This document shows, in pieces, positions 36,212 through 49,611 of a DNA stretch of 64,000 nt. Numbering within the stretch: the first letter of the stretch is position 1; the number at the start of each line of letters is the position of its first letter. The notes below the pieces were generated by a model, which did not search any database, was not told the origin of the DNA, and worked only from the letters and a program-made list of their open reading frames with translations. A program made the translations under genes and the position numbers. Source of the DNA: Ochotona curzoniae (Eukaryota > Chordata > Mammalia > Lagomorpha > Ochotonidae); assembly GCF_017591425.1 (NCBI RefSeq), contig NW_024467121.1, positions 15,760,707 to 15,824,706 on the forward strand, given 5' to 3'.

Positions 36212-38061
36212 TGTATATATATGTATATATATACACACATATATATATGTATATAAATCTTCATGTTTTGATTTACTCAGAATTACAAGCAAACCCAACT
36301 TTTAATATAATTTATATGGCTGGTATTGTTCAATGTTTGCTGATTTCATTACAACTATTTTGTTTCCACACTTAAGGCATATTATGATTCAATCTACTTC
36401 AGCAATACTGAGGTGTATTTTAAGTTGAAGGCATTTTTTCAGAGTTAAAAGTAGCTAATAGTATTATAAATTTGCATATACAGGATTTTTTCTGTCTTGG
36501 GCCTTACTTATGTGACAGTAAACTTAGTTTAATGCCTTTTGTGTTTGGAAATAGAAGGAAAGTCTAAACATAATGTCTTCTACTTTCATGGACTTCACAA
36601 ACAGCAATTTATGAATTTTGATAACTCATTTTTCTGGGGAAACAAAGAACTGTCCCCTAGTGCTATATTTGCCTCCATGGCTTTCCTGGGAAGTGAGAAT
36701 TGCTTTAATAGAGAGAAAAAGTCAAGAACAATAGAATTTATGTCCATTTTATATTGCAATTCTGGCTTCAAGTTCGATGCAGACTCTGATTTCCTTCTGG
36801 AATAATTTACAGATTACAATTTTCAAGTTACAATTCTGGATTGTATTTTCATTTCTATATTAAATTAAAATTTGCAAATTTTGAAAAGTGCAAAACACCC
36901 GTATTAAAATCCATATTTAAGGTGAAAGACAAGTAAAATGTTGGGGATTAGAGTGCAATAAAAATCAAAAGCAAAGCGTAGTGAAAAATTGGAAAGCATG
37001 ATGTTGAAAACTGTGTTTTCTCACCTGAGTTTTCTTAGGCATGATTTAACAAAAAAGAGTGGCTCAAGATTCAAATTGTCCTTGTCTTTAACACAAATTC
37101 ACATTTTTCCTTTCATGACCACTATCAATCACACTTAATTCAGTCAACCTCATCAGTACTCCAGGAACGGAAACAGAAACTAACATTAAAGTCCCAAACT
37201 GATTTTTGAAATATAGAATTCTCAAAATATTTTCCATGCATTTCTGAATTATTTAGTAGTGTCAGTATCTATTTTAAATTATTCATATTCATAGCACTTC
37301 TATTTAATATAAAAGCAAAATTAAAGTGACTCTGTGATGCATAATATGTTGAAGACAGACTAGCAAAACAGCTTAAAAGTAAACAAATGTATGTTCTTTC
37401 TTTAATATTTCACATTGGACTAGTATTTATTGTTTATTACTTGACTGCTTTTTTCTCTGTGTGCCTGTTGTATGGTTTGTCAGTTCTCCTTGAACGGTTT
37501 TCTCCATTCGTCCTCTGCAGAGGGAGATGTCATTTGACATGATGCGCTGGTTTTCTGGATCTGCTGAGCTCCTCCCTGGGGCACCCAGCCCAGATTTTAA
37601 GTATACCTACACCCCGAGAATCTGACAGAAGTAAACCTCAACCCTCTGAAGAGGTAACAGATAGGTGTGTCAACTAATGTAAGGGTTTTCTCTTGGAATG
37701 GCGTATCGTGTTGATCAACAGTGAAAATGCCATGTTCTCCTTTTGGAAAGCACTACGGGAAAACTGTGGACTTTAAAAAATAATAATAAAAGAAAGAAAG
37801 CAAAGTAGAAAGTATGACAAATTTTTTGTGTTTGGTTTGGTTTGGTTTTTGAAATGTATAAAACAACACACTAAAAGGCACAATATAACCCTCTCTTTTA
37901 TTGGGTCTAGAATATAACACAGGTAAGAGATGACTACCCCATGTTCCATAATGTCTCTTTTTGGTACTATCAAGCATCATTTTTATATTGACTTAACACC
38001 AGGGATATACTCATGTAACGTGAAATGCAAACAAAACCTTATTCCTGTTGTCTGTACTAGG
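33182..38061. other. 4.9 kb repeat-poor unassigned sequence
   Basis: No gene or interspersed repeat recognised; only the microsatellite at about 36153-36257 and a pyrimidine-rich run at about 35915-35962. The purine-rich part about 33800-34340 has an 88-codon frame on each strand without recognisable motifs. A weak exon-like signal at 37521 is listed under findings. Confidence 0.4.
36153..36257. repeat. Compound microsatellite (CT)n-(TATG)n-(TA)n
   Basis: CTCTCTCTCTCTACATATAT followed by about eight (TATG) units around 36185-36215 and then alternating TA/CA. The short tyrosine- or cysteine-rich frames across it are repeat artefacts. Confidence 0.95.
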
Positions 38062-38070
38062 TCCAAAAAG

Positions 38071-38071
<1 letters not shown>

Positions 38072-38121
<50 letters not shown>
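38072..38121. repeat. (GT)n microsatellite at a SINE tail
   Basis: About 25 uninterrupted GT units. It lies between the left TSD (38062-38073) and the poly-T/TTTTAAGATTTATTG tail start of an antisense SINE, so it occupies the A-tail position of that SINE. Confidence 0.95.
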
Positions 38122-38122
<1 letters not shown>

Positions 38123-38125
<3 letters not shown>

Positions 38126-38428
38126 AAGATTTATTGATTTTTATTGGAAAGTAAGATTTATAGAGAGAAATATATAAATATCTTCCATTTGCTGGTGTAC
38201 TCCCAAGTAGCTGCAATGTCTGGAGCTGAGCCAATCTGAAGGCAGGAACCAGGAGCTTCTTCTGGGTCTCCCATCAGGGTTCAGGGTCCCAAGGCTTTGG
38301 GCCTTCCTCAACTGCTTTCCCAGGCACAATCAGGGAGCTGGATGGGAAATGAAGCAGGTGGGATATGAACCTATGTCATTATGGGATCCTGGTGCATACA
38401 AGATGAAGATTTCACCACTAGGCCTGGG
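38123..38428 (-). mobile_element. CSINE, antisense, with TSD and microsatellite tail
   Basis: TTTTAAGATTTATTG, CTGAGCCAATCTGAAGGC, CCCAAGGCTTTGGGCC, CAGGGAGCTGGATGGGAAAT and ACCACTAGGCCTGGGG. The flanking direct repeat TYCAAAAAGTTG (38062-38073 and 38430-38441, one mismatch) places the (GT)n within the insertion. Confidence 0.9.
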
Positions 38429-38441
38429 GTTCAAAAAGTTG

Positions 38442-41400
38442 TAACACCTAGGAATGATATATGCTGGTTTTCTTAATGGTTATCTTGTTTATTTTTATGA
38501 TTCCTGATTCATAAATAACAAGAGAAATCAATAAGAAATTACTAAATAGTACTACAAACTGTAGGCAAGCAAGAAGTCCCCAGGCATAGTATTGGCTAAG
38601 ACAACATTTCCTTTCCTCTCTGTTTCTTTCTTTTATTTCCTGATCCTCTTCATATTTTTCTCTCATTCATATCTTTGAGTTTTGTTTTCTGTAACTCATG
38701 CAGTGTTATTGAATAAAGTTAGCCTTTTGTGGTTTAGCTCTTGTAATTTAACGGCATGAATGTAAAAAGTGCCTGAGTAATAATGTACGTAGGGTTATTC
38801 AATAACACAAGGAATGTAAAGCGATTTCATATCTCTTTGGATCAGGAACATTAATTAATCATATGATGAGAATGCAACGTTTTATTTACCAGTGCAAGAA
38901 GCTGCCAAGATCTTTCTGACTTTAATAATTGCACATGCGGTTGAGGGAAGAAAAATTAATTTAGTTATTAAATTGGAGAGTGCTTTTTTTCTATCATGGT
39001 GAAACTGTAAAGTAGCCAGGCTATAACGTTAATGCTACAACTTGGAATGCGGATTACTTTTGCTTAAAGCTTTTCCCACCTTTTGAAGAAAAGAAAGAGA
39101 GTGTTCGAAATGGCACATCAAGCTTGTCTCTCATGAATGCAGATAATGAAACTATGCTTTTATTTTTCTGCCCTCAAATACCAGCAAATGACCAGGGAAT
39201 AGCTACATGCAAGGATGGAGGTTGGTGTACTCTTAAGGTGTGGACACTGAGTTGAGGAAGTCCTTTTTTCTGTGCACTGGCTGTGGAATTTGAAGGGGAA
39301 CAGAACAAGTGAAACTTTGCAGGAGATGAAAGTTAGCAGGTGGCACGTGACAATGGGAAATGCGGTGAACCTGCATGACATTCTTGACTCATCCTTAACC
39401 CACTAGTATTTGTAGTACTTTCCCCAACTGTGTAGTTACACCATGTATGTGCACATCATCTTTTATCTCCTGCTACATTTCTCCAGGATGGACGTAGGCA
39501 GGTACCATTCTAAGTGTTATGTTTTGTCACTTGCCACACTGATTATTAATGACTAACTGTCTTCATTTAGTGGGGAAACAGCATAGGTATGGAGATGGGA
39601 GTACCAGTCACAATAATTTCCTAACCACATTGTTTTTAATACCTTTATGGCTGCAAAACTGTGTACTCAAATATTCTATAGTTATTTTATGTGGTCCATT
39701 GAAAGTACAAGATCTTTCCCAAGGTGCTTATAATTTTATAAAGAAACAGAAGACTAGAGGTAGCCTTTGAGGAGAAGGGATAGCTACGTATCTCTTGGTA
39801 CATCATTTGTTATACTAACTATGCATTTTATTTAGTGGTGGTATGATTTCTAAATTTTCTTTTTATTTAGCAATTACTGAATTCACCAAAATTTGATGGT
39901 GACTATTACATGTGCATAAAGATAATGCACAGTGAACGGATACATAAGTTGTAATGCATGCTTATAATAATTCGTAAACCTTATGTAGTGAATGTAGGTC
40001 TTCAGAGCATCTTTTAGGATAATTTTACAAATCAACATATTTTTAAACCTTATTTTGTGAGCTCTCTGCATCTAGCCTTCATTTTTTTTTTAGCTCATGT
40101 GATACCAAATTTCTTTCCAGCACCCTGATTCATGAAAAGATTCATCCTTACCTCCTGATGAACTATGATGGATTATAAGGCCATAAAAACCTACTAGCAG
40201 TTGAAACACCTACTGTTCCTTCTCTAGATCCCATTTGTGTTTAAGAGTGAGATAAAAGGAAGCTCATTGTATTTTTGAAGGGAGGCCCTGTGTGTTGGCA
40301 ATAGCAAGCTCCTCATATACAAATGACTTTTAAATATTCAATCCCTGGGGCCCATAATTAAAGGTAGTACTTCAAAACAAGTTTATTGGAATTACCTGTG
40401 TGAGAAAAGAACAAATGCTTTGAGCTTTTAGGGGTACTATTATATTCATTAAAAACTCACAGCCACAATTTTGCTATACTTACAAACTGCTTGATCCTGA
40501 AATAGAACAGAATTTAAAGGATCAACTGATTTTTGCAATTGTGTAAGTCCATTCTGTTGAAGATAAATTCCTCAATAACAGATATCGAACAGTTGGATAT
40601 TTATGGGCAAAAGATAAACCAACAGCACATATAAACAACACTTCAGAAAACCATTGGAAAGTGTAAAAGTAAATTTATGTTGATACTGAAGATATTTAAA
40701 ACCATGCACAGCTTTGTCTCGATGTCTGTTTTCATGAATGCTTGTAGATCTCTCACATATTGGCTGTGATTGTATAAATTCTATGGAAAAATAAGCAAAA
40801 TGGGCCACATTATAAAATCCTTTGCCAACCAACCATGTTATGGTGGGCTTGAACAAATTATTTAAGTATATGTAAGTGGCTCTATCAATTTGCAGCAAAA
40901 TCAGGAGAGAGGGCTTATTGTAGGAAGGATATTTGGAAGTTGGACAGTTTAACAGGGTTGAAGGAAAGTAGTATCAGAAAATCAACAGCAAAATGAACAA
41001 TTTTGTAAAGATAACTAGTTTGACTGTTTGAGTGGTAGCATTTACCCAGTTGAGATCTGCAGAAATGTAGCTATACTTGGGAAGATAAATATCGGTAACT
41101 TCAACTAATTCTGCAACATCAGAACATACCACACATTATGATTTTTACAAAAGTTAAGAAAAAATACGTTATCAAGTGGGTAGAGCTTGCTCAAGTTAAA
41201 TGCTCACAGTCATAGACTTAAAGCTTTATTTTTTTATTTGTTCATAATTCATTGGCTTCTGATATCGGGAATGTTGGGAATAATTGTAAATTAGTTACGA
41301 CTAATCCCCACGGTGTCAACCTAACTACAAAGTCCAGGAATTAAAAAGAGCTCTACTGCTTAAATGGAGAACTTCAGACTTGGGGTTTGTGTATATTTAC

Positions 41401-41611
41401 CTCCCAGATCTGTGGCAAGCTAAGTGCATCTGAGAATCAAGAAATTAGAATATCCATCACTCGAGTTAGTTACATGGATAGCGACAATGAATGGCAGTTG
41501 GCCTCTTAGTTCAGAAAAGAGAAATGATTATTAAAGAAAACAATCAGTATACATGAAATCATCTAAGCCTTATAAAAATTCTGTGCAGTCTATTTGTTGT
41601 TAGAAGGGAGT
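38442..41611. other. 3.2 kb unassigned sequence
   Basis: No gene, RNA or repeat recognised. The 108-codon minus frame at 40572-40898 and the 73-codon frames at 39160 and 39549 show no family features. Confidence 0.4.
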
Positions 41612-41862
41612 CTGGCATTGCGGCACCCCCACAGCCGGTTATGCCACTGCCTTCAATTCAGCATCTCAGTTGGCTGCCCTTCGGATCCATAGACCAGAAC
41701 AATGGTGTGGGGAACCCTGGTGGAGAGCCTAGCTTCTGGCTTCAGTCCGGACAGCACCCAGTGTGCTGACAGTTTGGGAGAGACTCAGCAGATGGAAGAT
41801 CTCCTGCTGTGTCTATTCCTCTCTGTGTAACTCTGATTTGCAAATAAAACTTTTTAACTAAA
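41612..41862 (+). mobile_element. Old C-type SINE, sense, internally diverged
   Basis: GTCTGGCATTGCGGCACCC and GGTTATGCCACTGCCTTCAA at the head, then AGCTTCTGGCTTCAG, GGGAGAGACTCAGCAGATGG and the tail CTCTCTGTGTAACTCTGATTTGCAAATAAAAC. The centre departs from consensus, with probable deletions. Confidence 0.65.
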
Positions 41863-42787
41863 AAAGTCAAGCAATGTATATAACATTTTGAAATATTTGA
41901 ATTGAAATATACTTCTTAAAATTTTCCTGTCAGGGGCAAACTATCAATCAGAACATTTTATTATGAACAGATGATTCTCTGATAGTTTTAGATAGTATTT
42001 TACTTATTTTATTTTCAAATAGTTCATCATTTCCTGATGTAAAAAAATCTTAAGAAAAATAGAAATATTTAGGTAACAACTTTCAACTATACGATCAATT
42101 GTTTGTAAATAACTCGTTTAAGACACATTTCTTTTTTATTTTTAAAATGTGACCTTTAAAAGTTTTGAAAATTGAGCAAATCATTCCACATTTAGTATCA
42201 TATGTAATTTGTTTTAATCAATGCTATCAAAAAAGCCTTTTTCATACATCTTTTGGAAAGTTTTGTATTTTTAAATTTATTTCAAAGACAGCTAGATTGA
42301 AAGAGAGAGAAACAGAGACAAATAGGGGAATGGACAGTGATCCAGTTTTACACTGACATAATATCTAATTAAAGGAAGACATTCCTGTGACAAGTGCAAT
42401 GGGTGCAGCTAGCATAGTGTAGGTTCCCTCTTAACCCCTTTCTACTGTATTCCTACGATTCAATTATAAATTTGCTGCTCAATCTGCCAGTCTTTAAATA
42501 CTTTGTATGTGATCAGTTTCTATACTTTATCATTTCCTAAAAAATTAAAACTCAGAAATCTCTGTTCAACTGGAAATGCTGGAAGCATATTTAGTTGGAT
42601 TAGTCTTCCCAAGGTTTGAGTATTTTTTTTTTTTGCTCATGAATTCTATTTCTCTTTGTTGAGAAGAAAGGTATGAGTGGAATGTTAATAAATTTCAATT
42701 TATTACTATAATGTCAAAATGCATGAACTTAAAACAATGGATTGGTCAAAGAAGAAATAACTGCACAATTTGTACTTCAGGAAAATT
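41863..42787. other. Unassigned AT-rich sequence with a SINE tail remnant
   Basis: No gene or RNA recognised. It includes the short SINE fragment at 42264-42345 listed separately. Confidence 0.4.
42264..42345 (-). mobile_element. Old C-type SINE tail fragment, antisense
   Basis: TTTAAATTTATTTCAAAGAC followed by GAAAGAGAGAGAAACAGAGA looks like the antisense tail of an old C-SINE. It ends before the body, so it is a remnant only. Confidence 0.45.
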
Positions 42788-42797
42788 TGGATTTCAA

Positions 42798-43149
42798 TAA
42801 TTTCTTTTTTATCTCTATCTTTTAAAAAAATTCATTTAATGTTATTGGAAAATCAGATATACAGACAGGAGGAAAGATACAGATGAAGATCTTCCTTCTG
42901 TTGATTCATTCCCCAAAAGGCTGCAACCACTGGAGCTGAGCTGATCTGAATCCAGGAGCCAGGAGCTTCTTTCAGGTCTCCCACATGGGTGTAGGATCCC
43001 AAAGTTTTGGGTCATCTTCTGCTGCCTTCCCATGCCACAAGCAGGGAGCTCGATGGGAAGTGTGGCCACCGGTACACAAACTGGTATCCCTATGGGATCC
43101 TGTTGCATGTAATGTGAGGACTTCAGTCGCTAGGCTAATATGCTGGGCC
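42798..43149 (-). mobile_element. CSINE, antisense, with 10-bp TSD
   Basis: Identical TGGATTTCAA flanks at 42788-42797 and 43150-43159. Inside are a T-rich tail, GTTATTGGAAAATCAGATAT, GCTGAGCTGATCTGAATCC, AAGCAGGGAGCTCGATGGG and GTCGCTAGGCTAATATGCTG. The 148-codon frame at 42985-43431 starts in this SINE and is not a gene. Confidence 0.9.
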
Positions 43150-43159
43150 TGGATTTCAA

Positions 43160-43845
43160 GAACTGAAAATAAGATATCTGATTCCTTCAAAATATCAAAT
43201 CACACATTTCTGGACTATTTAGCTTTTAACAAACATTTTCCAAGAAAAGTAGCAGAACTGAATAAAGTTGCAGATCCTACACTGTATACGATAATTGGAT
43301 TAGCGATTCCCTCCTCTGTCCTATGTATTCTAACATACATTCACACAAAAAAGCAATATGTGAATGTTGTAAGAATCAACAGCAAAGAGGAAACAGCAGA
43401 AGGGTATTTAATCCTTGGTCTGGCATTGTGATGTATTTTATGGAAATGTAGACTTAACTAAAAATCGTTAAAAATATGTAGTATATGCTTACTAAGAGGC
43501 TCAAATGACACTATCAGACGGAGATCTTTTGTGGATAACTGCTGGCTTATTGACATATTTGGTAATTAGACAAGAAATCTCTCTGCAATAAACTTCAACC
43601 ACCTGAGCTACCTATATGATTTATTTATACTTTCTCATTCATTTTCCTCATTTTAAGTGGGAGGAGTGTGTTGCAAAGGAATGTTGAGTTTTAATGCTTT
43701 TAAGTATAGTATAAATGTGTAATTAAAATAGTAGTAGGAATTCTGGTACTATTCAGGAGTACTACTCAGGAGCACATGTGATTGTGCATATGTACATATG
43801 TGTATGTGTGTGTGCACATTTGTGTGTTTTGTGCATTAATTGTTG
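43160..43845. other. Unassigned sequence with TG-rich run
   Basis: No gene recognised. An irregular TG/CA run lies at about 43783-43832, just before the L1 remnant. Confidence 0.4.
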
Positions 43846-43968
43846 CATATCAGAGAGAATACATGATATTTGTTTTTTGGGGACTGGCTCATTTCACTAA
43901 GCATAATGGCTTCCGGGTGGGCCCATTTTGTTGTAAACAATAAGATTTCATTCCTTTTTGTCAGTTGT
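43846..43968 (-). mobile_element. Ancient L1 3' UTR/ORF2-end remnant, antisense
   Basis: TTTTTTGGGGACTGGCTCAT, TTCACTAAGCATAATGGCTT and TTGTTGTAAACAATAAGATT follow the antisense order of an L1 3' region. Short and diverged; boundaries uncertain. Confidence 0.65.
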
Positions 43969-46900
43969 TGTCCGTGTGTAAACAAATAAATGATGAGTAG
44001 ATTTATTTTCTTCTGATGTTGATATTGCGTTACAACACATATAAATTGATCACTTTTGAAATGTGAATACTACTGAGATCTGTCGATAATTCATTGTGTT
44101 AGAATTTCCTCCAGACACTGTTACACTAGGTCAATTGATTCAAATAAAATGTTTTTTTTTTCCTGTTAGAAAATAGTCACTTAGGTATTCATAGCTTTAT
44201 TGCTTGTAGGCAACCAGGTACTGTGTACCACTTTCCCCAACTTTTTATACATCATGTGTTTTGAAAGAGAGATTGGCATCCATTGTCTTTAATGCTGAAA
44301 TGTTGGAAATGGTCAACTTCAAACTGCATTGAGGGCCGCTGAGCTGTTGCCACAAGTCCTATTGAGATTGGCTGGATACTTTCCTGTGAATGAAATGATA
44401 TTGACACTAGCATTGACAGAAGGATGGAGATTTCCTTGAAACTGATGTCACTATGACAACAAACCACTATGCTGGCAGAGCATGTTATTATGGATCTTGA
44501 CTGTTCTCACATAAGAAACTTTGTAACTTCCTAAGAAGGAGAATCATTCACTCAGGCAGAAACACTCCAGAAGACTGTTGATGTTTATGTTCTTGCACTT
44601 TGTCAGCCCGAAATGGTACTGCTATGAGGCCACGAACTGATCGTGAGAAGCTCCCTGGTCCATACGCTTAAGACGGTTGAATATAAACTTAGCCAAACAT
44701 TTGCATAAGGGAAAAACAACCATTTGGATGCATTATTATCTAGAATCATTGTTTCATTCTTTTTTCATGATATAATAGAAATAGGAACTTTTACTTCAAT
44801 TCCTTCCTTTTCAACAGTTATCTGATCTTAAAAAAGAGTGAACCTCTAATCCTGGTATAAAATTTACAAGATGTGAGTAATAGAACATTATATGCATTTA
44901 AGAACTATATTACATAGTAAAAATAGGAGGATATTGTAAACACTCCAAAGGCAATAGAAGGTATTACTATCAACATTAGTATAAATCATAGTTTGGCTAT
45001 GGATTGCTCATTTAACATTTTGTGAACATCATACATAGGTAGATAAATTTCAACATACTCATAATAATCTGAACTTTCTATCACAGAGAATGTGTGTTGC
45101 ACTTCCTTTAGCACTAAATTTGAGAAGTGACCATAGTTGAACATGAGAAACTGAGGAAAGTATAGGCATAATGGCATTTAAGTGTACTGAATTATTTTAC
45201 CATCTTTGGTACTGAAAACACACGGACAACAACTGACAAAAAGGAGTAAGCAATGGGGGAAGCTAGAACGTAGAGTAGGGGGCATGATTTTATAAACTGT
45301 AGATGAGATTCTTAATACTCATCCAGACATGGGAGAGTTCCGCGTTCGCAAGGCTGACAGAATCATGGCGTATGTTGCAAGTCCAATGGGGAGGCAAGCA
45401 GTCCAGTGTTTTCTGTGTGACTGGCCAGTAGCCACAAGACATATTGCAAATTGATTCTCTGGAAAAAAATATTCTTGTAGACATTTTCCATGTGATGTGT
45501 AAACAGAGCTTGCTCACTGTGACTAACAGTACTAAGCAACAACACTGATCATTATTAATACAGGAAAATGTGCGCCCAGAAATCTTATATTAAGAATAAC
45601 TTGGAAAAGCAATTTTCATACTATCAACATTTTTTAGGTAAACTTTAGGAAACTGGTTTGGGCTTTTTTTTTCCTCTCTCCAGGCTATTTGTTTTTCTCA
45701 CAGGAAAACGTTCTGTTCCTTTTCGTTTGTCCTAAGAACAAATTACTCTAAAATGGCTTAGAGAGTATGGGCGATTGCTTATCTTGCTGTATTTAATAGA
45801 ATAATACAAACCTGAAGCTTTGCCTACTTAATAAGGAAAAGATCTTCTGCCATCATGTGGAATGTTGGAGAATCTTCCCTTGTTTGATGTTTTTTCTCTT
45901 TTGCTGGCTTCTTCTATATGGTATAAAGTGAATTTACCAACAGAAGCATAATAATTATTAGCAGAAGTGAAATCTTTGTAATTATGAAACAAGCAAAATA
46001 AAACTATGTAGAAAGTTAAATCTTCATAATTTATAGTCTGTTTATGAGAGAGAATCAAGGAAAAGAGAAAAAAGATAACATTTCAGTTCAGAAAAAATAA
46101 ATAATAAAAATTGGAGGTTGAAATGTTATTTATCAAGTCTCATCTTTTTCGCTTAGGGTATTTTAACAGGAGAATACATTCAGTGATGTTTCACAATGAT
46201 TGAATGACTATGCTTTATTTATTTCTCATTGCTTTCTATGAATAGTACATGCAGTCTGGTATTCAGTGTTACAAGGGCTGCTTTTTCTCCAAACATCCCT
46301 CTTCATGTTTATTAAGTATGTATTTCTATCATTCTGGCCCTCTTAAATCTCTCTTTCCACCTATCTGTTCTATTTAAAAGGGGACAAAAATGACCCGTTC
46401 TCTCTAACAGGTTGGAGACATCAGCCTGCTTGGAAATGCCTTTTGCTGATACAGTGAGAATACTTGATTCTGCCTGCCACACAGGGACCCGTTTCAAAGG
46501 AAATTTTTGACCTGTCATTCAAGCTTAATTTAAATGCTCGAAAGAACCTTAAGCAGATGCGTTGTATTTTTTGCTGAAGTGATTCATCATATTCCACAAG
46601 TAATACAATCATCTCACATGTGAGAAGTGAAAAAAAAATGCTCTAAGAAATGAACAACATTAAATGAAAAGAAAAATGGGCCCAAATTACCCCTTATTAT
46701 TGGAGTGAAAAAATACGGTGTCAGCAGTAGGAAAGACATTGTTAAGCACCGCTGCTGACTTTGCAAGTGCCATTTTTAAAACGAAATTTCCAGTTTTTTT
46801 CAGGGAAGCGTATATCTAAATGTAGTCAGACTTATGGGAAGATGCAATTTTCCACTCCCTCACCTAATTTTCCACATAGATTCATCTCTCCTCCTTTAAA

Positions 46901-49119
46901 TGCCTTATGGAAAACTCACGTTTTCCCTGAATTATAGAATCCCAGGAATGAAGGGGTTAAACCTATTTCTTTTGCCGAGGGAAAGTTGTTTCCTATAAAT
47001 ATATCCCCGTAGCCTAGGAGAAATGTTCTGCTAGATTAGGTTGATTGAAAAACTCCACTGATAAGAAAGGAAATGAAGAAGAAGTACCTGGAACGGTGTC
47101 TCTCATGCTATCTAGGGGACTGTGGACGCTCCATCATTTTAAGCTATTGCTCACAACTCATGTTTTCAATGGGACCTTACCCAGCAATTATAAAGGACCC
47201 ATTATTAAACCCTCAACTAGCTCAATTTCTTCAAATATATACAATGTGTCTTAAATACATGTGGACATGACGCATGCATACACAAGTATATTTCTATGTG
47301 TTCCTAGATGTACTCATCTACATACATAGGCACAAGCATGTGTAAATAGTGCAGAGCAACTGAAAAGGATAAAAGCAGGTATGGTGATTCCAGTTTAATT
47401 TAGGATCGCACATTCTTTCCTCCTCACTCCCTTATTATTATTATTCTAGGTGCCCTGCTACTCTTAGCCATCGACTCATAGAAATACATACCGTGATAGC
47501 TAAGCACCGAGTATTTATCAGGTAGCTGCCAATTTAGGACGAATGGACAGGAGGTAAAGGGTTGGAAAGTTTGTGAAGGGCTTTTCTTCTTGACATAATT
47601 TGAAGATTCCAGGTGAGTTTTGTATAATACACGCAGACGGCTAACCACATATTAAGTGGTAGGGAGACCTTCCCTTCCCACCACTGAGCTCCTACAATTA
47701 TTTGTCTGTCACGGTGCTTTGACGACTAGGCTGCTGCTAGCGTGAAGCAGATCTGGGTTTGGGATATATCCTGTTTCGTCAGTTTTTATTAATGATTTTT
47801 ATCTGGAATCTTTCGTTATAAGCTAAGTTCTTAGGAGTCAAGGGTGAAAGCTTCTGTATTTTGAGTTATGTATTTGTAGCCTTCGGTAAAGTATTACGTC
47901 CACTGTGGCTGCTCGGCGCATCCTTATCACAGTGACTGTGTGATAAAAAGCACAGGCATTGCAGAGTTGCTTGGGCAGAGGGGAGAAAGATCAAAGAAAC
48001 AAAATATAAAAAATAAAAACGAATGATCTAGGAATGGGCAAATTGTTGATATTTGTCGTCACTGCTATCACAGAGACCTACTTAAATGGAAGGTTACAGA
48101 TAGGAATACAGCATCTATTCAATTTACTCTGTAGTCCAAAGTCACTCTTTGATGGTGTAATACTTACATGCACTTTAGGCTTTTGATACGTGCCTTTACG
48201 ACTTGGACTTCTAAAGCCAGGGGACAGAGGATTTGCCAGTCTTTTTTTATTGATGAACAAAATGTTCCTGTTCTGTAGATAATTAGTGTTCATGAACAAA
48301 ATGACCAGTTGCTCCAGCTTTTTGGTTAGTTGATTGCCTATTCCAAGGATAGTTTTAAGTTTACCTGACTTAAGCTATGCCAAGAAGTCAATTTATATCT
48401 TTCAAATATAGACTTTACAGTTCTGCTTATGACAGTTGAGATTCCCAGCATGTACAATGATCCTTTCTGGATAAGAATAACATAACACTCAGGAAGATTG
48501 GGACTCGATCTTTTATAACATCATCAGGCTTGATAATTTTCTGTCATTCCCTCATGTCAGCAGTAAAATTAATAAGTTATTTGTAGATTTCCTAGCTGCA
48601 AGGTAAGTCAAGCTTAGAAATCAGATGAGACTCCATAGCAATATTGCCTTTATTCTGGCAGGAATAAATGAAAAAGACATCCTTTTCTAATTTTCTGTTA
48701 GGCCATCTTTAAAATTAGTAAAATATGACTTCAGAGGAAAAAATGTTGTAAAATGTAACACATTCCTGTATTTTTTTTTTTTTTTGGATACTCAGGACTT
48801 GCTGGTCTTGGGATATTTTTACTCTTAAGAGCTGGTAAGGCAATTACAGTAATGTAGAGATTGTGCTGTATGACTCTGATGACAAAGAGAGATTTGACCA
48901 ACTTTTCTTAGATAAGCCCTCTAAGGAATACACGCTGCTGGATTTTCACTTTTCGACCAACAACATAGAAAATGCCTATTGATTTCCATGTGGCTATCCC
49001 CTTGCTTCGGAGACTTTGTGAAAAGTACCTAAATCCAGGGACATCACAACAAACATGCATGCAGAGAAAGACTTCAATCAGAAGGAAAAACAAGTGGAAA
49101 TAAAACTTTTACTTTGCTA
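43969..49119. other. 5.1 kb repeat-poor unassigned sequence
   Basis: No SINE or L1 recognised over more than 5 kb. A small cluster of CpGs lies near 45335-45372 (GTTCCGCGTTCGCAAGG). None of the frames here shows a recognisable domain. It may contain conserved noncoding elements, which cannot be told from one sequence. Confidence 0.4.
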
Positions 49120-49449
49120 CTTTTTTTGTTGTTGATGTTTTATTTATTTAAAAAATCAGAGTTAGAGACAGAGAAGGGGAGGAAGAGAGAGCTTCCATCT
49201 GCTGATTTACTTTCTAAATGGCCAAAAAGGTCAGAGCTGGGCTAGGCCAAAGCTGACAACCAGAGAATTCATTCAGGATTCCTACGCAGGTGAAGGCACC
49301 AAAGTTGGGATATTCTCTACTGCTTTTCAGGCCACATTGACAAGGAGCTGGGCTAGAAGCAGAGCAGCTGGGACTCAAACCAGCACCCACAAGGGATGCC
49401 AGTGCCACTGGCTGCAGTTTCATTCTCTTTACCACAATGCTGGCGGCCC
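49120..49449 (-). mobile_element. Old C-type SINE, antisense
   Basis: TTTTATTTATTTAAAAAATC, GAGTTAGAGACAGAGAAGGG, CTGGGCTAGGCCAAAGCTG, GGGACTCAAACCAGCACCC and ATGCTGGCGGCCCT give the antisense order with the older head type. Confidence 0.75.
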
Positions 49450-49611
49450 TACTGCTTCTTTCTGAAATATTATGCAGATAATAAAGGCAAAACAGATTTC
49501 TCTCATATATAAGAGGTCCTGAAACACAAATCTCTTCCAAATAAAATTTTTTCCTAGTGTTTTCTAAATATGAATTGGCATGGAAATTCTTGTATGCCTT
49601 CATTCTTTTTT

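Noticed and set aside
36071..36375. Three overlapping frames rich in Tyr, Cys, Ile and Met
   Set aside because: Translations of the (TATG)n/(TA)n microsatellite.
42985..43431. 148-codon plus-strand frame
   Set aside because: Its first half reads through an antisense CSINE with a defined TSD; the remainder is AT-rich flank with no features.
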